Below, piece after piece: positions 11,831-23,326 of a stretch of 64,000 nucleotides of DNA. The position numbers were made by a program, and so were the translations under genes. The notes beneath the pieces are model-generated. The model saw nothing but the letters and a program-made list of their open reading frames with translations, did not search any database and was not told the DNA's origin. Each line of letters begins with the position of its first letter. Within the stretch, counting starts at the first letter, position 1. This stretch comes from Gnetum montanum (taxonomy: Eukaryota > Streptophyta > Gnetopsida > Gnetales > Gnetaceae), in contig MNCI01003606.1 in assembly GCA_015680685.1 (NCBI GenBank), forward strand, positions 360,827-424,826. The letters run 5' to 3'.

Positions 11831-13058
11831 GAACATAACATGGCTATGCATAGGTAGATCCTTTCACCTCTGCTCCTCACAAGGCCTCATGGTGATATCA
11901 AGTGATTTATTGAACCTCATTACTTAGATCTCAAGCCTACAACCTACGATGATTACATAGAATTTGTAGAGGCACCACTAGACTAGCCTAACCATCTACT
12001 TAGGGCTCTCAATATAGAGGTAGGAGATGTCACAAAGGATTTCCTCATTGAAATCCCTATGGCTACACCCAATGGTGAGGCAAAAACACTAAAACTGGGC
12101 TCCTTACTAGAGGCCTAGTATGCCCAAACATTGCTAAGGTGCTCAATAATAACATTAAGGCATTTGCATAGTCATATGAGGACATGCTAGGCCTAGATCC
12201 CTAGCTAGTCTAGCATAATATCATTCTTGATCCTTGCATTAAACTAGTTAAACATAAAGCACGTAAGGTTTAGCCTAAGGTGGCATTGGTAATTTGTGAT
12301 GAAATCACCAAGATTTACAAAGCTAGTTTCATCTGGGCTATTGACTACGTAGACTGGGTCTCCAACATCATAGTTGTGCCCAAGAAAAATGGAAGTATAC
12401 ACATGTGCATAGAGTTCCAAGACCTAAATAAGGCCACCATCAAAGACAACTTCCCATTGGCCAGTATTAATCAACTAGTCAATACCGCAACTGATCATGC
12501 CTTGTTATCCTTTATGGATGGGTTCTTGAGCTAAAACCAGAATAGGATCAACCCTAACACCAACTCAGAATAACCTTCATGACCCCTTGAGGTACATTTT
12601 GTTATACCATGATGCCTTTTAAACTCAAGAACGTAGGAGAAACATATCAATGAGCCATGACATATATCTTTAGCAGTTACATGCTAAGCTTGCTCAACAA
12701 TTATGTTGATGACATTTTCGTTAAGTTCAAAGTGGTCCACAATCATGCAAATGATCTAGACACAATTCTTAAACATTGCTTAAAACACAACCTTAGGTTG
12801 AATCCCAAGAAGTGTGTTTTTGGTGTTAGAATGGGCCAAATGTTCAGCTTTGTAGTATCCAAAGTAGGTATGTGCATAGACCCCAACAAGGTTAAGGCCA
12901 TAACCAACTTAGCACCATTGACCAACCTTAAGGAGCTACAAGGGTTGCAAGGTAGATTGCAATTCATACACAAGTTTATCACCTAGTTAACCAACAAATT
13001 GCAACCAATGCAACATCTACTTAAGAAAGGAGCCCACTTCGAGTGGATAGCTCATTGC
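11831..13058 (+). pseudogene. pol: Reverse transcriptase part of pol, element A (degenerate, split by B)
   Basis: Reverse transcriptase copies the element RNA into DNA. From about 12280 the fingers/palm region is readable: a WVSNIIVVPKKNG block, then CIEFQDLNKATIKDNFPL, then a SFMDGF block where the first catalytic Asp is kept. A frameshift or deletion follows at 12540-12650. In another frame the catalytic NNYVDDIFVK follows at about 12700 with both Asp residues, then the NPKKCVFGV block and the connection to RNase H. Upstream (11840-12280) lies a pol N-terminal segment shared with B (EVGDVTKDFLIE). The frame stops at 13058 because element B is inserted; it resumes at 49732. Confidence 0.85.
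13054..13058 (+). repeat. Left target-site duplication of B (ATTGC)
   Basis: ATTGC before the insertion and ACTAC at 49727-49731 after it. Each differs by one transition from a shared ACTGC. The protein frame of A (AHC / YQQAFDN) joins across these sites. Confidence 0.6.
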
Positions 13059-13905
13059 TAAAACACCATAAAATATTAGGACCCTCATGCTTCAATAGAG
13101 TCTTGGAATTTTGGCAAGGATTTCCACAAGTGCAGCATCATGATGGGCTGACAGAACAGTGTATGCACCAAGGATAGACTGTACATTCTAGCAAGTTTTC
13201 TATCTCCAGGGGTGATAGGCCTATTGGACTCTCTAGCCTGCCCAACCGGATAATTGACCCAGCTGGCAGTCTACCCAAGGACCATGCTAGGAGTTGTTGA
13301 AAGTGTTCTAGATGAGAAAAATAGTTCGGCAAGTTTTCTAGCATAGAAATCTGCTATGCTAAGCTACACTGCGCAGCATAGCAAGCCTCGAAGAGATCAA
13401 TCAAGCATCCAAGATGTAAGTTGATGAAAAGTTGATCTTCCAAAGCATTTTTACATGTTTCAACTATCAAGTAAACTTGCTCCACCAACACAGGGTGCTA
13501 CGCTATGCTACACTATGCAACGTAGTAGAGCAGAATAGGGACAAAGTGCACAAAGGCCCCCCTTTGCCAAGTGACTCCAACAAGAAGATTGCACTTGGTA
13601 ATGCTCAGGCCTCCAAAACTAGTTGTTCCACTTAGCCCTCAAGCCTCAAGCAAGGTTTCTTGGTAGAAAATGGTATATTGAACAAGGAAGCATGATACAA
13701 TGGCTGCTACGCTGTGCTATGCTACATAGCGTAGCATAGCATAGCAATGATGCAAAAATAATAGAAATGTTCCAAAGATGAATTAAGCAAGTCTGAAGGA
13801 TTTTTAGCATGAAGGAAAAAAGTTGCAGTTGTTTGTTTGACCAAGCCTCACACAAATGCTCTCGGCTCCTATGCAAGTTTTCTATCAAGACCAGTGGCTA
13901 TGCTA

Positions 13906-13927
13906 TGCTACGCTACGTAGCGTAGCA
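13906..13927. repeat. Perfect 22-base palindrome in U3 of B
   Basis: Two inverted half-sites, TGCTACGCTAC and its complement, meet without a spacer. Shorter forms of the same word recur at 13360-13380, 13490-13530 and 13710-13745, and in the LTRs of D. Confidence 0.85.
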
Positions 13928-14364
13928 CAATGTAGCGAGAAATTACTTATGCTACGCCAATATGCTGAATAGCATGGGTAGTACAACACTGGCATGGAGG
14001 CATCAAAACATCTTTGGTTAGCTTTATAACTTGTTGGAAATGATTATTCTCGCTTTGATATCTCTTTGGTGGACAAAATTAGCAAGTTTGCTTCATTTTG
14101 CATACCCTTGGTCAATTCCCAAAAATTGTTTCTATGCTTGACCTTGCTTGCAAGAGTAGGGAAGATGTAGTCCTAGAGCATAGACTCGATTTTTCTTGCA
14201 TTGTTGGCACACTAGATTTTGGCACATGCATTTTTAGTAGTATGGTCACAGCATAACAAAGCTCACCTCCAGCATCGCATACCTACATAGTACAATCATG
14301 TTTGCACCTTGTGGGGCCTAGGACATGTGGCATCTAGACCACGTTTTTCTCCTACTCCTAGTCC

Positions 14365-14372
14365 TATAAATA
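14365..14372 (+). promoter_or_regulatory. TATA box in 5' LTR of B
   Basis: TATAAATA in the context CCTATAAATACCC, shared with A and with the 3' LTR of B at 49188-49195. Confidence 0.7.
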
Positions 14373-14890
14373 CCCTAGCAAACAATGCTTGAAGGGTTGG
14401 CTTGGGGTGGTGATTGGCCTTTAAGTTGGCTTTCGAAGAGCATATTTGGAAATTTTTAGCACTCTGGTTGGCTTTAAGTTTGCTGGTTGGCTCTACAATT
14501 CAGAGATCTATGACCATACTATTCTGTGTAAGCTATGCCTCTTCCATGCTGCGTGTTTTGCTATGCACCTTTCAGCAAAGTAAAGGATCAAATCCAAGAC
14601 CTTGGGGTGGTGCACTTCTCACCCAAGTGTATTTTGCTATTTTCTTACTATCATCATTGTTTTGCAATATTTTCATCACTTTACATTTATTGATCATCGA
14701 TTTACTTCATGTGCCTCACTTTCAAAACAAGCATTTATGAAAGGTTAAGATACATCGATTAAGTCCCTGTTTGATCGACCAAACCATTCAAGGCACCCCA
14801 CTTCCATTTCTCTCCAACATGACCCTCACATGGATCTAGGGTTAAACTGTTCACCTAGAAACCTCTCAATGTTCCAGCCACCGATGTTTT

Positions 14891-14909
14891 TGGCACTAGA
14901 AGGAGGCCC
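14891..14909 (+). promoter_or_regulatory. Primer-binding site of B
   Basis: TGGCACTAGAAGGAGGCCC, the same site as in A. The sequence up to the gag start at 15127 is leader without other visible content. Confidence 0.7.
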
Positions 14910-15126
14910 TTTTCGGTGTCCTTTCTGCATCCTTCATGTAGTCCTGCATGCTTTCTGTACCCCATCACCCACTAGCGTAAATGTGACACCCTTGCGGTTG
15001 TTTACGCATCGTGTGGTGCAAACTAGTTGCGACAATGGTTCCTTTGGAACTTGAAAAGATGAAAAGCCTATGATCATCTATTTATTTCTATGTTTTTTGT
15101 TTGTGAATTCCCTTTAATCATGAAAA

Positions 15127-17523
15127 ATGATTTCACCAACAACTGCAGTTCTCACCTCGAACCTTGAGGTTCCTTTCTCAACTCAAAGCATCATAGGTGT
15201 CAAGCGACCACCTAGCCCAATGCTAGCACCATGGTAGTTTCTTACGATCTGACATCTGTCACCTAAGTTATTGGCATAAGATGCAAAGCATTATGACTTC
15301 CTCTGTGCAAATATCTAGGAAAATCTACCCTTGGATTGCCAAGAACTTGAAGACAAATGTAACTTCAAGTTCCTTCATTGGTACTGGAGGGAATTTATCC
15401 CCACCCCTGATATTGTTATTCCATTGACCGAATCATATCAATGGGTCCTGAAACAACTCATACAAACAAGTAGGTCTAGGGAACAGTGGGACATGACATC
15501 CCATTACGATGAAGCATTCCAAGATGGACAAGAAGACTTGGACTCCCAATCTGAGGGTGGTGACCAGACTTACCCTACGACTATCCCTCCCACCATGATC
15601 TTTCAGTCAAACCTACTTTTTGTGTCCACCCCTTTTATGATTATCACCACTACACTGCAACCTATAATTTCATTAGCCATGGGTAGCCATCCCATACCCT
15701 CAACATACCAACACATTGTTCCTTCAGTTTCATTCCCAGAAACTCTCCCTCCTCACTCTGTCTTGTCATCGTACAAAATGCCAGTCACAGCTACATTGCC
15801 GTACGGGCACACTGTGCCTACCTCATAGGTGCATGGAGTCCCCACACCCATTCCATCATCCTTGCTTGTCCTACCATCAGCGGCAGCCCTAGCCCTAACT
15901 ATGTGGTGGGCCTTGACCACTTCTCTCCATGTTTTGCAATCCTCCTAGATGTCACACTATGTTTACCGCCAAGCATACCAAGTCCCGCAAATGGTACAAC
16001 CAAGCATGGGACTGTGGTCTGCCCCATTAGTCATGCAAGTGACTAACCCTATAGAATTGCCAATAGCCGTCGCTTCAACAGCACCACCCACTGGGTGGTG
16101 GACCGCACAGGCAACACCCTTCATAGGAGTAGCCCCAACAGTACCCCCTATGAGCCAGGCTGTTGCCCTTACAACGCCACCAACAATGGTCTCCCCTACA
16201 ACCCCACAACCATCTACATCGTCACCAAGTCTAGACCAAGCATTTCAACTTATCCAGACCATCACTAAAGAGATTAAACATCTCAAAGCTATTAGTTTTG
16301 ACATAGTGCATGTCATGGATTTCTACCATGATGACCCCATCAGCCTGGCCTTTCCCATGCTCATGTTACCCCTTGGGATGCCACTCCCCCAATTCATAAA
16401 ATACAATAAGGAGGGCAATCCCAATGCACATCTAGTCATGTTTAGATCTGAATCTTTGTTGTTGTAGCAGTGGCTATACACTATTATTTGTGTCTTTGCT
16501 ATGTCTTTGATGGACAAATCTTTAGACTGGTACCGTGCACTCCCACGCACCTCCATCTCAACTCTCGAGGAGTTGTTAACTTAGTTTGTGACTCACTTCA
16601 AGTATAACTTAAAGCTAGAAGTCACACTAGATCAGTTGATGAGTGTCAAGCAAGACCCACTAAAGTTGGTGCAAAAGTTTATACAGTGGTGGAGTGCTAC
16701 CTTGAATGAGATTCGTGAGCCTATCGTGGAGGCCCATCTGTTGGCTATCTTCAAGGGGCTAGTAAATGTCTTTATTAAGTCAAAACTATACTATCTAGCC
16801 CCAAACTCTCTTAGTTAAGCTTTTTCCCAAATGAAGAGCATCTAAGACATGGCCAAAGCTAGTAAAGACTTGACTTATGTTGTGTACAAAAATTCATACA
16901 TCAAAAAGGACAAAGAGAATGGAAAGGCCATGATAGCCATGGTGGCCTCCATGGAAAACGAGGCCAAACCCAACAACAACAACATCAACAAGGCAACCAT
17001 AATGTCGACTAACCCCACACCTAGCTTAAATAATGCTGCTAAACCCTCAACGTCAGCACCAGAGGCATCAACCCAGCCTAAACCCAACTTTGAGAGTAAA
17101 GACCACTCCAAATACACCCCTCTACCCGTCAAGCCTTTAGAACTTCTAAAGCAATTATTCGGGGCTAGGTATATTCAACATAAGTGGATGTCAGAGGAGG
17201 TGACCAAACGACATCAACGGTATTGAAAAATTCTTAGGAATCCCTCCTTGGCTATGCTCAATGCACCACCAGTCCCTAAGAACTTCCAACTGGAACGGTT
17301 CTGTGACTACCATCAACTTTGTGATCATGACATAGATTACTATCTAGCATTAAAAGATGACATCCAATGGATGATTGATCAGGGGAAGTTGGTTTTGGAT
17401 GAAAGCAACCTTGTCTATCCCAAAAATCAATCCATGCACGTCTACAAGGACCCCCTCAATGCCAACAATGCAAGGTATTTCATCAACATAATTGGTGTTG
17501 ACAGTAACCTAGAACCACCATAG
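15127..17523 (+). pseudogene. gag: gag of element B (degenerate, mostly readable)
   Basis: The structural Gag protein. The ATG at 15127 is in frame with the N-terminal region (LPLDCQELE near 15330, IPLTESYQ near 15420), but several TAG stops come before it. A long Pro/Thr-rich stretch follows (15560-16230), then the gag core with VMDFYHDDPIS (16312), NPNAHLVMF, the DWYRALPRTSISTLEELL block (about 16530) and KSKLYYLAP. An Asn-rich, basic tail leads to the zinc-binding-like segment FCDYHQLCDHDIDYY (about 17300), a variant of the CxYHxxxGHxTxxC pattern usual in Tat gags. The gene ends at a double stop at 17521. All core blocks match gag of A, C and D. Confidence 0.85.
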
Positions 17524-17532
17524 TAGCTATTT

Positions 17533-18920
17533 GTGGTTCGTGTGCCTCAATGTAGCGTAGTGACACCAACAATGGTAAAAAAGATACCACAAAAACCATT
17601 CTTCCTCAAGGTTCACGCTCAGACACTTTCCCCTACACCCTTCGTATTCAAAACTACACCACCACCCATGCTAACACCACAAGCACCGTTTGTCATTAGG
17701 GGGCCTAAACCCTCAACTACCCTCATCACACAGAGCCAATCTAAAATAGCCCCACATCCTCCCCATTCAAAAAAATGAGAAGAATGTTTGATGGACAAGA
17801 GGGTCAAGGAACATACCGCATCAGGTCCCCCCAAGCCTACCCCCTTGTCCTCCATGCCTATGGCCCCCTCATCATCAACAGTTGACACTGCTACGCACAC
17901 ACAATCATCACCATCCCATCCAAATAGGTCCAGCCCCAAATGTGAAACTACTCCTCAAGAGATTCGTCTCTTAGGATGAATGGAGGAAGAGAAGGGAAAC
18001 AAACAACAAGAAAGTGGACAGGACCTTCTAAACGCCCTTACTTAGGTCAAATGGGCTCTGAAACAAAAGAATACAACATTAAGCCTGTATGACCTAGTAA
18101 TGAGACTGCACACCTTGAGGCCTTGGTTCGCATGTTAACATTGACACTGGTTGACAAAAATATGCCAGTGGAGGAAAAAGCAATCCATGTGGTTATGCTT
18201 CCTTCTACGCCTGAAGGACCGTGGCCAGCTCAGTTGATGTTCCATGATGAGTCCATTAAGGATGACCTTGAGAAGGGCCAGGCAATAATAGCACCCCTGT
18301 TCATCACAATTTGGGTCAGTCAGCACAAGATTTGAAGAGTACATGTTGATGAAGGGGCAGCTACAAATGTCATCCCATTCCCCATAGTGGACAAACTAGT
18401 CTTGGTTGATCAAATCAAACCCACAACAGCCTCATGTTTGAAGTTGTTCAATGGAGCATGAGTAGTGGTAAAGGGGACTATCCACATCAACTTTGTGGTA
18501 GGGGACCAGTTCCCCACAAGCGTGACATTCATCATGGTAGAAGAGATGCCTGGGTTTAACCTGATCTTGGGGAGGTCATGGTTAGCCGAACTCAAGGTTG
18601 TCTCTTCACCCATACATCAAGAGATCCACCTATTGTACATGTGTAGGGAGGTGATAATCTATGGTGATGAAGTGGCCACCCAAGCAATAAACAATGTCGA
18701 CATGGAGCAGGGTTCAGAAGTAATAACCTTTGAAAATGAAACCCCTATCCCCATCGAGGCTACTTGTTTGGCTAATGAGTTGGCCCAACACGTCGGCTCA
18801 GAAAATGAAACGACATGGACCGAGTTGCCTCTTCAAGTGGTAGATAATGATATAGAAGAATACTGCAACAAAGCCCCTCAGCCTTATGCATCACCAAGCC
18901 CACGATGGGTTAGGAAGTAG
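17533..18920 (+). pseudogene. pro: Gag-protease linker and protease of element B (frameshifted)
   Basis: The linker (17533-17990) carries repeated PFxxKV/PFVIRG motifs. A helical segment (18123-18335) equivalent to the MLASIPITEDIP block of C follows. A frameshift lies next to 18334, and the retropepsin then runs 18336-18640: active site HVDEGAATNV with the Asp codon at 18348, flap block, FNLILGRSWLAEL, and the SPIHQEI strand. The catalytic D-S/T-G appears as D-E-G. A C-terminal acidic tail runs to the stop at 18918. The protease would release Gag and Pol products. It is the most readable protease in the window after those of D and C. Confidence 0.8.
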
Positions 18921-19094
18921 TTGTGAGAATGATCGTTACTTGCATTAGCGTAACTACTTCACTGCTTCCAACATGATCACCACTTACATCAACCATACAT
19001 TCATTCTTTACACTATTTGCTTCATATTCATTCGTTTATGCTAACGTTTGCCTTATTTTTTAAATCATTCACATTACACTCACTGTTTACATCA

Positions 19095-19315
19095 CAAAAT
19101 GGCCTGCTAAGGCCTAAAACTAGCAAAATTTTTCTTTACCATCATCTAACGGCTTGAAATGGCCTAAAACTACCAATGGCCCAAAATGGCCTAAAACTAC
19201 CAATGGCCTGAAAGGGCTTAAAACTAGCAATGGCCCAAAATGGCCCAAAACTAGCGATGGCCTAGAATGGCCTTAAACTATTGTTATGGTCCAAAATGGC
19301 CTAAAACTAAAACGA
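19095..19315 (+). repeat. Hairpin/TAAAACTAGC array B1
   Basis: About eight units. The best is GGCCTGCTAAGGCC followed by TAAAACTAGCA; others are GGCCTGAAATGGCC or GGCCCAAAATGGCC followed by TAAAACTACCA. Confidence 0.85.
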
Positions 19316-19663
19316 GATGCTCCCAAGGAGCTTAATTAATTAATAATAATAAGAGATAAAGAATAGAACAAAAAAAATACAACACACTAACTAAAATGAA
19401 ATAAATATTTTTATATTTGATACTTCATTCAAAATATTAATCAATAAGGTTTACAAATTGTTTTTGAAAATCCAAAGACAAGAATAAAACTCTTTTCCAC
19501 TACACTATGAGTCTTTGCCTGCACCACCATCCCCTGCCTTAGTGGGTCTTGCATTTTTGTTTGGATCCTACATAACAAAGAAAATAAAAAAATTAGTTAG
19601 AGCTACAAAAAATACTTTTATAAAATAAATTATCACATCATAAATAAAAAAAAGGTGACTAAC

Positions 19664-20486
19664 CTAAGATGGCCCCACGTCCATTTCGAGGGGTATCCAA
19701 TCCATGCCGGCCACAAGGCATTGCAAGATCTCCTCCTCGGTAATGTTGGTCAAATTCTTGTCTCCCAGATTAGCGTTTACTATAACTTTCTCCTTTTCTA
19801 TGACTATCCATCTTGATGGTCCTAGAGAAAAGGTGGTAGTGGTGGTCTCACTCGCGGGAAAACTCATCTTCCTTTCAGGAGATTCATTGACTTTCACTTG
19901 TTGCATGAACCTGTCTTAAGCCCCAGAAGCACCAATAATGTCGAGGAATACCTCATAAGTATGAAACTTGACGGAAGCATCATGATACTATTTACAATAG
20001 GTGGCACGTTCTAGTTTATACATGTGTTTGTGATTATTCTGTGGCTACCCCCACTTGTAAACCTTCGTGTTGTAATCTTTCCAATATTGGTTCTTCTGGG
20101 GTAGAAGGTTCATTTGCATGCATTTTTTGATTATTTCGTGTGTGGCTTCATTGTTGTGTTGCATGGTCATCCAATATCTTGCATAGTCGATGATGGCCAT
20201 GCGCTAACTACCATCGTTAGTGTCCAAGGCCAACAGGAATTCATTCCTAGATTGGAGATCCCCCACTTTAGTAGTTAGATTAGCCTTCTCCTTCTTAAGC
20301 CTTTGCACCTGTTTCCAAAGGTCTTCATTTACACGCCTGCATTCCCACATGGAGCGTGCTGAGTACAACACACATTTTCTTACTTCGTCGTATATGTGAT
20401 GAGGCACTTCGGTTACCTCCTATGGGAATTTGGGCACAGCATCGACCTCAACTACTTGCTTAGGGTCCCACTTGGGGTGAGATGCT
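19664..20486 (-). pseudogene. Antisense gene of B, exon 6: coiled-coil region
   Basis: It encodes a helical, charged region (EVRKCVLYSARSMWECRR, then KQVQRLKKEKANLTTKVGDL near 20300) with the heptad pattern of a coiled coil, then a W/Y-rich part and a C-terminal basic/acidic part. The donor TTAG|GTTAGT at 19664 leads to the short last exon 19505-19567. The start near 20486 is uncertain. The homologue in A is 6372-7195. Confidence 0.55.
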
Positions 20487-20573
20487 TCCAACCACACACA
20501 GAAGATCATTAGTCATAGTAACATAGCGAAACTATAATAATATAGGAAGCCTAGTGTAGCAACTTTAACTTAC

Positions 20574-21330
20574 CCACTTCTAGGTTGATCTGCTTCAGAT
20601 GGTCGATCATGTCTTCGACCACCCCCTCCATAAAAGTGAATTTTTTAAGGGTCTCTATCCATGGTCGCAAGCAGATCGAAGAAGGACATGAAGTATCAAC
20701 AGTGGTGTCTGCTGCATGGTACAATGTGTTAGCCATGGTTGAGAGAACCATGATAAAGCTGATGAACAATGTAAATGATAGTGTAAAGCTCCTACCCAGC
20801 AAAACCTCAGGGGTGATAGCAGGGGGGGAGGGGGGAGCGCCCATCGATACACTGTCAAAAAAGTGATCAAACTCACTAGCATCAAAATGGAGCTCCTTTC
20901 CTTCTAGCTAACCTAACAGTGTAGCAACATCCTCAATACTCATATGCCCCTTTGGTACTGAACTACACTCGGTGAAAGGGTCATCAATAGGGGCCTCTTC
21001 CTAATTGGTAGGGGCCTCTTCCTCATTAGTTGGGGCCCTTTCTTCATTGGTAGGGGCCTCTTCCTCATCGTTTGGGGCCCTTTCTTCATTGGCAAAGGCC
21101 TCCTCTTCATTGACAGGGGCCTCTTCCTAACCAATCGAGGCCCTTTCTTCTATGGTAGGGGACCCTTCTTCATTGGCCGAGGCCCTTTCCTCTACAGTCG
21201 AAACCTCTTCATCTTCACTAGTTTCCCCTATTCTAGGGGCCATCACCTCTTCATCCCCTTCTTCTTCTTCTTCTTCTACTAATAAAGCATAATCACAGTA
21301 GGCAAGATATACCAACTTGAAATAGATGCT
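20574..21330 (-). pseudogene. Antisense gene of B, exon 5: acidic repeat region
   Basis: It encodes a Glu-rich stretch followed by about nine repeats of a seven-residue unit EEAPTNE/ERAPTNE (20985-21200), then a segment with FDASEFDHFFDSV and a hydrophobic stretch. It ends at donor GTGG|GTAAGT (20574). The equivalent A exon (7286-7742) shares the FDSLF segment but not the repeats. Confidence 0.55.
20985..21200. repeat. 21-base minisatellite in the antisense gene
   Basis: About nine to ten units of GGGGCCTCTTCCTCATTGGT type (plus strand), each 21 bases and in frame on the minus strand, coding for an acidic heptad. It is absent from element A. Confidence 0.85.
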
Positions 21331-21398
21331 ATACTATGAAATGCTACCTAGCGTAGCATAGTGTAGCAAGCACTAGCCAAATAATAAAATAAACTTAC

Positions 21399-22455
21399 CA
21401 ATTGGAGGTTGCACTTTGAAAAGTTTGAGTTGCATCTTCTTCCCCCTCTCTTCGTTTGTGTGGGGAGTCTCTTTGGTAGGACGAGACCTCTTACATTGGA
21501 AGCTAGTCACCACTGTTTCTACAATGAGGCATTCTCCCCTTGTCATGTTACTTGTGTTAATGGAAGGTTCCTCTCCCATGCTATCCTGGGCATGAAAGGC
21601 GCATGCTACCCGATCCCTGGTCATCATTGAAAATGATTCCCCAATAGCTTTCGGGGGATCTTGGGATCATGTGGTACAAAATACTTGGCAAATCTACAGT
21701 TTGGAAATCTAACTGTAGTCTTGTAACACCCAGATACCATTCTCACGGACTACCAAGAATTCCACAAAACACCGTAGGAAGGGTATAAAGAAGGCATGGT
21801 GCACATTGAAATGGGACTCAAGCTTCCCGCGGAGTTTGACCATTTTAGCCTGCAAGCCTTTGCAAAGGTATTTGTCCCAATTGTAGCAAGTCCCCTCTTC
21901 CATGATATCCCTCATTATCCAAGCCTGTTCAACTCCAAGGATTTTTCCTTTGGAGAGTAGCTTGGGGAAGCCATGGGTGTGGAAGATAGGGTAAATCATT
22001 TTGGCCACCCCTAGCCTGACCTTCTCGATGTAGATCCCCTTTTGGTCCTTTGCCATCCCTAGCCACTCCTCAATGTCCCCTTGATGGTTTGCATCTTTCT
22101 TAGATTTTTCTCCTATGGGGAGACCATCAGAAGGAACACTGAAAATATCTGCAAACAGTTGGTCATTGATTTCAAACACCACCCATACACTATGAACGCG
22201 TGTATGGAAGCAGTCAGCCTTCTTGGAGAAGGAGTCGGCTAGGAAAAGCATTTTAGTAAACGAGACACTTGGGTTGATGATCAAAAATAAGTCCATGAGC
22301 CTAGCCTCCTAAAGGTTGTAGATAAGCATGGATGGGGCCATATTGCAGAGCCAATGCTGGGTCTCCTCCACCTCCCTTTACTTGAAAAAATAGCTAGTTT
22401 CGTTACGCTCGGAGGTGATCATAGTGACCTCTTGGTATTTCCTTGCCATTGTAAC
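21399..22455 (-). pseudogene. Antisense gene of B, exon 4: conserved central domain
   Basis: This is the longest and best preserved part. One frame runs about 22296-21399 with a single internal stop at 21709. Conserved blocks shared with A are MDLFLIINPSVSF, IYPIFHTHGFPKLLSKGKIL, AWIMRDIMEEGTCYNWDKYL and HFNVHHAFFIPFLRCFVEFL. The donor ATTG|GTAAGT at 21399 is matched in A by CAG|GTTAG at 7856. No catalytic motif is apparent. I do not recognise the fold. Confidence 0.6.
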
Positions 22456-22861
22456 AGTTGGCAAAAGAAAAGTTAGCAAAAATGATCATCACTTGAACAT
22501 ATAATAGTGGATTCACAGTTAGCGTACCAGGTTTAAATGGCATCAAAAATGGTGGGAGATCCACTAGCATGTCTTCAACGATGAGTGGCTCGAGGGATGT
22601 CCAATCCATATCCAACCAACCGGCTTCCTTACACTTTCCATAAAATTTGGAATACCAGGTTGGGTAGGTTTTGAACTCACCCCCAAATTGGCCTATTATG
22701 CCGACGCGCACATTCCTAGTAGAGGAAAACTCCTGAAAGGCCATCTATGCCAACATGAAGGCATCTGTATCACCATGAAGACCATTCCTATCACCAATAG
22801 AAATGTATACTATTAACACCTTTGTCTAGCATAACATAGATTGCAAAACATGATGAGATAC

Positions 22862-23326
22862 CTTCATAGAACACACCCACCAGCATATTAAACAGTCCTA
22901 GGTGGGTTCTGAAAACAAGTGCCCATGTGACTAGCAATGAATAATGTGTTGTATAACTGATAGCATTTATAATCGAGCATGTCACAGATCCAACTTAAGA
23001 ATCTCAAGCCTTTTGGGCACTGGTTGGAACCTTCTGGCCACTCACCCCTGATTGACCCATCAGTCAAAAATTTCAGAATGCCTCAGTTTGCTTCAGGCAA
23101 CAGTGTTTCTATGATTATGACTACTATCTCCACATATAAGTGTGACCAAACGATCACACTAAAATAGTGGAGGAGAAATTGTAAGAAGTCCCGTGCACCC
23201 TTCTAGAACTAAACTACCTGCCACCCCACATGTGCATGGGGAGGAGGAACGTTGGCCACTAGTTCACTAAGGCAGCACAAGGCTCTACAATCTCAAGGAC
23301 AATCAGAATGGGCTTCAACATGACCC
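22862..23326 (-). pseudogene. Antisense gene of B, exon 2
   Basis: The acceptor TTGTGCAG|GG at 23327 and donor GAAG|GTATCT bracket about 465 bases. The A counterpart (9368-9820) is 453 bases with an equivalent acceptor and donor. Shared protein blocks are WSHLYVEIVVIIIETLLPEA and GILKFLTDGSI. One or more stops interrupt it. Confidence 0.55.

Larger units (their letters stand above)
13059..14890 (+). repeat. 5' LTR of element B
   Basis: Starts TAAAACACCATAAAAT (TG decayed to TA) and matches 48316-49726. Compared with the 3' LTR it keeps about 420 extra bases (about 13795-14220). It lacks the last ~16 bases of the LTR, apparently through a deletion between two GTTTTT repeats, so the end abuts the primer-binding site. 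The U3 is full of GCTACGCTATGC words and contains a perfect palindrome at 13906-13927. Confidence 0.85.
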
